Source: JAPKEZ01 sp047638975
Lineage (GTDB): Bacteria > Planctomycetota > UBA1135
Length of the DNA: 29,875 nucleotides
Direction: 5' to 3'
NCBI GenBank assembly: GCA_047638975.1
Contig: JBLINB010000018.1
Coordinates: 1 to 29,875 of the forward strand
The position numbers were made by a program, and so were the translations under genes. The notes under the pieces were generated by a model. The model did not search any database, was not told the DNA's origin, and saw only the letters and a list, made by a program, of their open reading frames with translations. Below, piece by piece: positions 24,369-29,875 of the stretch; positions within the stretch are counted from its first letter, which is position 1, and every line of letters begins with the position of its first letter.

Positions 24369-24947
24369 CTATCTACCTGAATTAGAGTTAATCAGCGACA
24401 TGAACTCTGAACGAGTACGGCCGTCTTCTCTGAAGGCGCCTAGCATGCAGGAGGTCGTCGTAGAGCTTGCTTGCTTACCTACCCCACGCATCATCATGCA
24501 TAGATGCGAGGCTTCGCTAACCACCGCAACTCCTTTTGCACCAAGGACTTCTTGCACCGCATTCGCGATTTGTACAGTCATACGCTCTTGTACTTGCAAA
24601 CGGCGGGAAAACATATCTACGATGCGTGGCAGCTTGCTGAGGCCAATCACTTTTTTATTCGGAATGTAGGCCACATGAATTTTGCCATAAAACGGCAACA
24701 GATGATGCTCACATAGCGAATAAAACTCGATATCGCGCACCAACACCATCTCGTCACAATCCTCTTCGAAGAGTGCGTTGTTGACTATTTCATCGAGCTG
24801 CTGCTGGTGACCGCTAACCAGATACTCGAGGCTCTTGGCCACGCGCTCGGGGGTGCGCAGCAAACCTTCGCGCTTGGGATCTTCGCCTATTGCATGCAAC
24901 AATTGTTCGACGATGCCGGTTAATTCTGGAGAAGCTGGGTCGCTCAT
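24369..24947 (-). CDS. folE: GTP cyclohydrolase I
   Basis: From ATG 24947 the product has 192 residues, the usual length. Motifs: GEDPKREGLLRTPERVAKS, the zinc Cys-His in SLCEHHLLPFYGKIHVAYIPN, KVIGLSKLPRIVDMFSRRLQVQERMTVQIA, the second zinc Cys in SEASHLCMMMRGV and the C-terminal RSEFMSLI. It converts GTP to 7,8-dihydroneopterin triphosphate for folate, queuosine or other pterins. The start is fixed by overlap: ATG shares ATGA with the stop of the upstream pterin synthase gene, indicating translational coupling. A longer start at 24998 would lie deep within that gene. Confidence 0.94.
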   Translation of the reverse strand: MSDPASPELTGIVEQLLHAIGEDPKREGLLRTPERVAKSLEYLVSGHQQQLDEIVNNALFEEDCDEMVLVRDIEFYSLCEHHLLPFYGKIHVAYIPNKKVIGLSKLPRIVDMFSRRLQVQERMTVQIANAVQEVLGAKGVAVVSEASHLCMMMRGVGKQASSTTTSCMLGAFREDGRTRSEFMSLINSNSGR

Positions 24948-25357
24948 GATTGTGGTCCGAAGTATTCGCAGCGGTAATCGCGCGCTTCTTGTAAGCAAAG
25001 GGTAGCTAGTTCTACCCCATCAGGCAACTCTGAGCTGATAATTGGCCAAAAAGCCACCAATAAATTTTCGGAAGTCGGAACGATACCCTGCAGGAAATCG
25101 ACATCGATATTCAAGTTTAAATGGTCGACATGCTTAACAACCTTCTCGTCGACGATTTTGGTTAATATCCCATAATCGAGCAACATGCCATTTTCGGCAT
25201 CGACTTCGCCCTTAACCGTCACCGTAAAGGTGTAATTGTGTCCGTGCCCGTTCGGACTTGCACATATTCCGTAGACTTCTTTATTCTTGGACGGCGTCCA
25301 GTCATCGCGATATAAACGATAGGCCGCACAAAATTCGGTTTGGTAGCTTATTTGCAT
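24944..25357 (-). CDS. 6-pyruvoyltetrahydropterin synthase / 6-carboxytetrahydropterin synthase family protein
   Basis: The 137-residue product has the PTPS fold pattern: VYGICASPNGHGHNY with the catalytic Cys five residues before HGH (the PTPS-II spacing), VTVKGEVDAENGMLLDYGIL, HVDHLNLN, TSENLLVAFW and a C-terminal Glu in LCLQEARDY. Two zinc His are present in GHGH, but the first zinc ligand, the His of the usual 'FxAAHRL', is Tyr here (FCAAYRL, codon TAT at 25321-25319). It uses the FolE product, and the gene overlaps folE by four bases. It could be QueD in queuosine synthesis or a PTPS making a biopterin-like or other pterin; C-x5-HGH spacing slightly favours the latter. Confidence 0.85.
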   Translation of the reverse strand: MQISYQTEFCAAYRLYRDDWTPSKNKEVYGICASPNGHGHNYTFTVTVKGEVDAENGMLLDYGILTKIVDEKVVKHVDHLNLNIDVDFLQGIVPTSENLLVAFWPIISSELPDGVELATLCLQEARDYRCEYFGPQS

Positions 25358-25363
25358 TCGTAG

Positions 25364-25391
25364 ATTTTAAATAACCTTTACAATCTGTCTA
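25364..25391 (-). promoter_or_regulatory. Promoter of the pterin synthase-folE operon
   Basis: On the minus strand TAGACA (25391-25386) and TAAAAT (25369-25364) are 16 bases apart, each 5 of 6 to consensus. The -10 ends 6 nt before ATG 25357, predicting a leaderless transcript. The -35 reaches into the start codon of the divergent peptidase gene. Confidence 0.55.
25379..25384 (+). promoter_or_regulatory. Candidate -10 of the S41 peptidase-tsaD-larB operon
   Basis: TACAAT ends 6 nt before ATG 25391. No good -35 is seen in the 33-base gap, and the region overlaps the spacer of the divergent pterin synthase promoter. No ribosome binding site is present. Confidence 0.4.
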
Positions 25392-26686
25392 TGGCTAAAC
25401 ACCCAACCTCTGTGTTTTGTGCGCGTTCGATGGCTCTCGGCGCAGTACTAATGCTTAGCTGTATGGTCATCGGCAAAATCGTCATTGCACCGCTGTTCAC
25501 CGATCTCGGCGAAGCTAGCGAGCAGCAGGTTCTGGGCTTAGTGCAAGAATCATTAGCCACTCACTCGATATTCGAGCCCACTCAGAAAGACTTATTACTT
25601 GCCAGCGCGGCGGCAATGATTGAACTGCTTGACGACCCTTATGCTGCTTTCATCGCACCCGACGCAGTACGCGAGTTCAAAGAAGAATCTGCCGGTACGC
25701 AAATTGGTATTGGCCTCATGCTTAACTCAGCAGGACAGGTTGTATTTTCGGTACCCAACAGTGACGCGGCGGCACAAGGTATCGCACCCGGAGATACTAT
25801 TCTAGAGATTGATGGCGAAGACGTCTCATCGGCAACAGTGACAGAACTTTTACCTCTCCTACGCGGACGCCAGTCAACTACCGTAAAATTGAAACTACGT
25901 AACCGCCACAATGAAATATATGAAGTTGAGGTAAAGCGTCAACAGATACCACGACGCACAGTAACCGATAGTCGAATCATTGACGAGCGACATGGCATCG
26001 CGCATATTTCGATTACCTCCTTTGCTTCATCGACACCCAAAGAATTTGCTGCGGCACTGCAGCGACTCGACAGGTTGGGTATGCAAGCCTTGATCCTTGA
26101 TTTGCGCTTCAACCTTGGCGGGCAATTAAACGATGCTGTTGAAGTGGTTTCACATTTCCTACAAGGAGAAGTCGTATGCAAATTACGTCCACATGCCGGA
26201 GAAGAATATTTAAGTTATGCCGACTTACAATTAAGTAGTCACCCGAGCTTGCCGTTAGTGGTTTTGATAAACGAACTGAGCGCTTCGGGGTCTGAGATTG
26301 TGGCCGCCGCATTGCGCGACCACCAACGCGCCACGCTGATGGGCACGCGCACTTATGGCAAAGGCGTCTTTCAGAAGGTTCTGAGTTTTCGCGATCCAGA
26401 CTTTGCCTTGAAATTCACCGCTGGCTACTACTTAACACCGAATGGCGAGATGATTGAAGGCAATATTCACGCTAGCGATTCTGTTGGTGGTATCTTGCCA
26501 GATGTGATGCTAAATGCGCAAAGCGACGAGGCGCGCAACGCCATTCAGGTATGGACCAACCGCTTGCCGGTGCCTAAAAAAGACCAAGCACTTGTTGATG
26601 AATTATTTCCTGACTTTTCGACAGCTAACCCGCCAGACGATAGCTGGCTTGATGCCGCTCGTGATTACTTGATGAGTAACAAATAG
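25391..26686 (+). CDS. S41 family carboxyl-terminal processing peptidase with PDZ domain
   Basis: The 431-residue product has an N-terminal signal or anchor (about 10-35: SMALGAVLMLSCMVIGKIVIAPLF), a helical region with LLDDPYAAFIAP as in CtpA proteins, a PDZ domain (about 90-170: IGIGLMLNSAGQVVF, GIAPGDTILEIDGEDV) and the S41 protease core (LILDLRFNLGGQLNDAVEV, ELSASGSEIVAAAL with the catalytic Ser, TYGKGVFQ with the catalytic Lys, FTAGYYLTPNG). It cleaves proteins from the C terminus in the periplasm. It is the first gene of an operon; tsaD starts two bases after its stop. Confidence 0.9.
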   Translation: MAKHPTSVFCARSMALGAVLMLSCMVIGKIVIAPLFTDLGEASEQQVLGLVQESLATHSIFEPTQKDLLLASAAAMIELLDDPYAAFIAPDAVREFKEESAGTQIGIGLMLNSAGQVVFSVPNSDAAAQGIAPGDTILEIDGEDVSSATVTELLPLLRGRQSTTVKLKLRNRHNEIYEVEVKRQQIPRRTVTDSRIIDERHGIAHISITSFASSTPKEFAAALQRLDRLGMQALILDLRFNLGGQLNDAVEVVSHFLQGEVVCKLRPHAGEEYLSYADLQLSSHPSLPLVVLINELSASGSEIVAAALRDHQRATLMGTRTYGKGVFQKVLSFRDPDFALKFTAGYYLTPNGEMIEGNIHASDSVGGILPDVMLNAQSDEARNAIQVWTNRLPVPKKDQALVDELFPDFSTANPPDDSWLDAARDYLMSNK

Positions 26687-26688
26687 AT

Positions 26689-27711
26689 ATGACGTCCAAA
26701 TTCATACTTGGTATAGAATCTTCTTGCGACGAAACCGCAGCCGCCATCGTTGCGGATGGCAAGCGCGTTATTGCATCAGTGGTACATAGTCAAATAGACG
26801 AACACGCTGCTTGGGGCGGTGTCGTTCCAGAAATAGCAGGACGCTCGCACTTACGTTCGATACGCACAGTGGTTGATCAATGCTTGAGCGAGGCGCAAAT
26901 GAGCGCCGCCGATTTAAGCGGTATCGCGGTTACCAATCGCCCAGGTTTAATGGGTTCGTTATTGATTGGCGTGACCGCAGCCAAGGCATTAGCTTATTCA
27001 TGGAAGCTACCTTTAGTTGGCGTGCACCATATTGAAGCGCATATTTACGCGGCGTTGATGCCGATGGAGCAGCCCCAATTTCCGTTCATTACTTTAGTAG
27101 TATCAGGCGGACACACCTCGTTGTACCGCAGCGATTCGGCATTGCAACATACGCTATTGGGTTGCACTCGCGATGACGCTGCCGGCGAATGTCTCGACAA
27201 GGCAGCGGCGATGCTCGAGTTAAGTTATCCCGGTGGTCCTGCCATTCAAGCAGCGGGCACAGACGGCGACACCAAAGCCTTTCAATTTAAGCAGCCGATG
27301 CTCGACAAAGACTCGCTAGATTTTTCTTTCTCAGGGATGAAGACTGCGTTGCTCTATAAATTACGCGGCGCGGGCAATTTAATCGATGCCCCATGGATCA
27401 TTGACAAAGCACGTATTAACGACGTATGCGCTAGTTTCGAGCATGCCGTGGTCAGCACTTTGGTGCGCAAATCGATACGCGCCTGTCAGCAGCACGATAT
27501 TCAACAAATACTCGTCGGCGGCGGTGTCGCATGCAATTTACGCTTGCGACAAGTGATGGCTGAATTATGCGCAGAGCACAACATCACTGCGACCTTCGCC
27601 CCACCTGCTTACTGCACTGACAATGCAGTAATGATTGCCGGACTCGGACATGAAATGTTTGCCAACGATTTGGCCGACAGCCTCGATCTCGATGTTTTTG
27701 CCCAAGCATAA
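26689..27711 (+). CDS. tsaD: tRNA N6-adenosine threonylcarbamoyltransferase
   Basis: The 340-residue product shows the complete TsaD set: ILGIESSCDETAAAIV, GGVVPEIAGRSH, PGLMGSLLIGVTAAKALA, the metal-binding VHHIEAHIYA, LVVSGGHTSLY, GECLDKAAAMLELSYPGG, FSFSGMKTALL, VGGGVACNLRLR and the final metal Asp in CTDNAVMIAGLG. It transfers threonylcarbamoyl to A37 of ANN-decoding tRNAs in the cytoplasm with TsaB and TsaE. The gene lies two bases after the peptidase stop and its own stop overlaps the larB start; neither has a Shine-Dalgarno sequence. Confidence 0.96.
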   Translation: MTSKFILGIESSCDETAAAIVADGKRVIASVVHSQIDEHAAWGGVVPEIAGRSHLRSIRTVVDQCLSEAQMSAADLSGIAVTNRPGLMGSLLIGVTAAKALAYSWKLPLVGVHHIEAHIYAALMPMEQPQFPFITLVVSGGHTSLYRSDSALQHTLLGCTRDDAAGECLDKAAAMLELSYPGGPAIQAAGTDGDTKAFQFKQPMLDKDSLDFSFSGMKTALLYKLRGAGNLIDAPWIIDKARINDVCASFEHAVVSTLVRKSIRACQQHDIQQILVGGGVACNLRLRQVMAELCAEHNITATFAPPAYCTDNAVMIAGLGHEMFANDLADSLDLDVFAQA

Positions 27712-28478
27712 TGAATCGACAACAACTGCAAGATCTACTCTTAAGTGTTAAAGCACAAGACACCAGCATTGAGCAAGCTGTAGAAACTATTGCTGCTACA
27801 GCAATTCATAGCAGCGATGTTGCACAACTAGATTTCCATCGCGAGTTACGCACCGGTGCACCAGAAGCGGTGTTTTGCAGTGGCAAGACTACTGAGCAAT
27901 GCATCACGATTGCACAGCAGTTTGTAGACGCGCAACACAAAGCATTATTCACGCGCTGTACCGAGCAGCAAGCCACTGCGGTTTGCAAAGTTCTTGGTGA
28001 AGATAGTCAGTATTTTGCAGAGGCTAAATGTGTTGTGTACCATCCAACAGCTGCCGCTGAACTGTCTCATGATATAGTCGTAATTTGTGCAGGAACTTCT
28101 GATTTAGCTGTAGCGAGTGAAACGGTTGTCACATTAAATTGGTTAGGATGTAACGCCGAATTAATAAGCGATGTCGGAGTAGCTGGCATCCACCGCCTCC
28201 TTGAAAAAAATATACGACTACGTGCGGCAGAATGTGTCATCGTAATCGCCGGAATGGAAGGCGCGTTGTGCTCGGTTGTGGCCGGATTAGTTGCTGCGCC
28301 AGTCATTGCGGTGCCGACGAGTGTGGGCTATGGGGCCTCCTACGAAGGATTAGCGGCATTATTGGCGATGCTGAATAGCTGTAGCCCTGGTGTAGCTGTC
28401 GTCAATATTGATAACGGATTTGGTGCAGCGATGGTGGCGAAGCGTATAATGAATACCGGCCATCTTTTGCACAAATAA
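27711..28478 (+). CDS. larB: LarB, pyridinium-3,5-biscarboxylate mononucleotide synthase
   Basis: The 255-residue product matches LarB: EAVFCSGKTTEQCITIA, a PurE-like C-terminal domain with VICAGTSDLAVASE, SDVGVAGIHRLL, VIAGMEGALCSVVAGLVAAPVIAVPTSVGYG and LNSCSPGVAVVNIDNGFGAA, whose Cys aligns with the residue that attacks the pyridinium ring. LarB carboxylates and hydrolyses nicotinate adenine dinucleotide in the first step of nickel-pincer nucleotide synthesis. The ATG shares its A with the tsaD stop. larC, larE and a racemase are absent from the window, so the rest of the pathway must lie elsewhere or be missing. Confidence 0.92.
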   Translation: MNRQQLQDLLLSVKAQDTSIEQAVETIAATAIHSSDVAQLDFHRELRTGAPEAVFCSGKTTEQCITIAQQFVDAQHKALFTRCTEQQATAVCKVLGEDSQYFAEAKCVVYHPTAAAELSHDIVVICAGTSDLAVASETVVTLNWLGCNAELISDVGVAGIHRLLEKNIRLRAAECVIVIAGMEGALCSVVAGLVAAPVIAVPTSVGYGASYEGLAALLAMLNSCSPGVAVVNIDNGFGAAMVAKRIMNTGHLLHK

Positions 28479-28479
28479 C

Positions 28480-29562
28480 ATGTTATTCATTTCGACTCTA
28501 ATCTTTGCAGCAAGTTTACAAGTATCTCTGCCCGATTCAGAGATAGCTGTAACCCAAAGTGGGGTCGCGATTGAAGCTAGTAATTGCAAGGTCGGCGATC
28601 TCGAGCTCGATACTCCGTATGGTCGCTTCTTATGTGCCGCTGACCCAGTTGTTGAAATACGCGATTTAAATGCTAGCTGGCAACAGTTATCGAAACTGAA
28701 AGAGCGTGGTGTTTTTAGTAATAGCGAATGGCTAGAAACGCTTAGTAAAGCTGGCTTGCTTAGCGCCCTACTTCAAGAGACCGATTCGCTATCGAAAACA
28801 TTTCCTGAACTTACGCTTGGCTATGATCTCATCCAAAGTTGGGCAGAGCAAACCAGCCATTTGCCAATCTCAATTGAGCTAAGTAAGCAAGTGCCTTGGC
28901 TACATGCGCAATATCTTAAGCAAAAAAAACTGTCTCGGTTAATTTACGGCACCGAATTAACATCTATTGTTTCTGCAAGTGCTGACAAACGCGCTGAACG
29001 TAATTTAACTTACTCGCAAGTAGGCGACGAGCTAAAAAGTAGCGACCCACTGCGGCGGCGCATTGGCCTCTTATTGTGTATCAAACAATCAGAGATGATG
29101 CATTTAGCGACGATATTAACCATGTCCATAACCGACGACGAGGCCCAAGTTCGACTTAGCGCGGGGCGAGCATGCGCCGCTTTGTACCAATATGCTGCCC
29201 GCCAATATTGGGTCAAGCTTGCGGCGCGTGGTTCAGAAATACAGCGCAGCAAGGCTGTTGAAGCTCTTGCGCGCCATGGTGGACCGATTGGTATGCGCGC
29301 ATTACTCTTGCTCGACTCTGCCAGTCAGCATTCCATCGGAGATCGCTACACTTTCAAGGATAATCGGGTTTGGATAGTCAAAAAGCGTCTTTCAAACTTA
29401 CTTGACCCGCGATTATGGGCTGATGACCATTTTGACCCACGTGTTATCCTTGACGTCGATCATTATCGCTATCACGATATTGAGTTTATTGACGCCGGCT
29501 CGGTCTTTGTAATTACCAAAGTACCGACTTTACTTGCCGAGCAAATACGCGCACTACTATAA
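28480..29562 (+). CDS. Secreted HEAT-like repeat protein of unknown function
   Basis: The 360-residue product has a short signal-like N terminus (MLFISTLIFAASLQVSL). The first 110 residues show no known domain but include paired Cys (SNCKVG, FLCAAD). From about residue 170 to 300 the sequence is helical, with DDEAQVRLSAGRACAALY and GSEIQRSKAVEALARHGG resembling HEAT/PBS-lyase repeats, which serve as protein-binding scaffolds. The start is one base after the larB stop, with no ribosome binding site, so it belongs to the tsaD-larB operon. Its stop codon lies inside the carA -10 element. Function is unknown. Confidence 0.65.
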   Translation: MLFISTLIFAASLQVSLPDSEIAVTQSGVAIEASNCKVGDLELDTPYGRFLCAADPVVEIRDLNASWQQLSKLKERGVFSNSEWLETLSKAGLLSALLQETDSLSKTFPELTLGYDLIQSWAEQTSHLPISIELSKQVPWLHAQYLKQKKLSRLIYGTELTSIVSASADKRAERNLTYSQVGDELKSSDPLRRRIGLLLCIKQSEMMHLATILTMSITDDEAQVRLSAGRACAALYQYAARQYWVKLAARGSEIQRSKAVEALARHGGPIGMRALLLLDSASQHSIGDRYTFKDNRVWIVKKRLSNLLDPRLWADDHFDPRVILDVDHYRYHDIEFIDAGSVFVITKVPTLLAEQIRALL

Positions 29563-29563
29563 T
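29534..29563 (+). promoter_or_regulatory. carA promoter (leaderless layout)
   Basis: A perfect TATAAT (29558-29563) overlaps the stop codon of the preceding gene, with TTGCCG (29534-29539) 18 bases upstream. The -10 ends 8 nt before ATG 29572, so the transcript would begin at or within two bases of the start codon. There is no Shine-Dalgarno sequence. Confidence 0.55.
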
Positions 29564-29571
29564 TTGCGGCA

Positions 29572-29875
29572 ATGGCCAGCGATTACACTCCTGCAACTTT
29601 AGTCCTCGAAAACGGCAGCGTTTTCCAAGGACGCAGCGTCGGCGTTAGCGGCCAACGCGCCTTTGAATTAGTCTTCCATACGGGTATGACCGGCTATCAA
29701 GAGATACTCACCGACCCCTCTTATTTTGGTCAAGCCGTAGTAATGACTTACCCGCAAATCGGCAATTATGGCTGTGAGCAAGCGGCTAACGAATCAAAGC
29801 AGTGCTGGGCGGAGGCCATGATCATGCGTCAATTAAGCCCCACGACCTCGAGTTGGACGGCCGATTGTAGCCTTG
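29572..29875 (+). CDS. carA: Carbamoyl-phosphate synthase small subunit, N-terminal part (runs off the window)
   Basis: The 101 codons present read MASDYTPATLVLENGSVFQG and on to FHTGMTGYQEILTDPSYFGQAVVMTYPQIGNYG, the unmistakable N-terminal domain of CarA. This glutaminase subunit supplies ammonia to CarB for carbamoyl phosphate, used in arginine and pyrimidine synthesis. The catalytic glutaminase domain lies beyond the window. The gene has its own promoter, so it need not depend on the upstream operon. Confidence 0.95.
   Translation, partial: MASDYTPATLVLENGSVFQGRSVGVSGQRAFELVFHTGMTGYQEILTDPSYFGQAVVMTYPQIGNYGCEQAANESKQCWAEAMIMRQLSPTTSSWTADCSL

Noticed and set aside
24296..24385. Plus-strand frame whose short product contains YHYREPVYDNLRF, reminiscent of the N-terminal strand of bacterial transglutaminase-like proteins
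   Set aside because: Only 29 residues from its ATG, it ends within the 3' end of folE and has no continuation in any frame; the resemblance is too short to call a gene remnant.

Overview
The window is a gene-dense stretch of moderate G+C (estimated by eye, not computed) from a Gram-negative-like bacterium. Secreted multidomain proteins (FG-GAP propellers, discoidin/LamG metalloprotease, carboxypeptidase-regulatory-like lipoprotein), GspG-like pseudopilins, a PDZ plus DUF6288-like protein and a HEAT-like protein together suggest a planctomycete or related marine lineage. This is an inference of moderate confidence; the RsmJ methyltransferase is more typical of Gammaproteobacteria.

Layout. 1-1058 (minus): an NnrS-type 12-helix membrane protein with an in-frame TAA between its two halves. 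1113-3737 (minus): a compact operon of a secreted PDZ/DUF6288-like protein, a peroxiredoxin whose catalytic cysteine codon is TGA (a probable selenoprotein, previously invisible as two ORFs), and a small thioredoxin-fold-like protein. 3797-4570: exonuclease III. 4614-6296: three tandem GspG-like pseudopilins, the first closed by a textbook intrinsic terminator, the second lacking the conserved Glu5. 6350-10267: a 1305-residue secreted zinc metalloprotease. 10270-16098 (minus): one operon of a regulatory-domain lipoprotein, thymidine phosphorylase, a membrane-anchored coiled-coil adaptor-like protein, RsmJ and NadA. 16189-20151: two paralogous FG-GAP secreted proteins separated by a large hairpin. 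20155-24091: the aerobic benzoyl-CoA genes boxB and boxC, divergent from a boxR-type XRE/shikimate-kinase regulator. 24094-25357 (minus): a possible small membrane protein, folE and a PTPS/QueD homologue. 25391-29562: S41 peptidase, tsaD, larB and a HEAT-like secreted protein, followed by the start of carA.

The most interesting points are the selenocysteine peroxiredoxin lipoprotein with a candidate SECIS; a recurring promoter layout in which a -10-like hexamer lies 5-8 nt before the start codon with no Shine-Dalgarno sequence, implying widespread leaderless mRNAs; the overlapping boxC/boxR promoters with an inverted repeat that could be the BoxR operator; a sigma-28-like motif repeated upstream of two pseudopilins; and a zinc-ligand His-to-Tyr change in the pterin synthase.

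No tRNA, rRNA, insertion sequence, CRISPR array or origin was recognised. No intergenic gap exceeds 300 bases.
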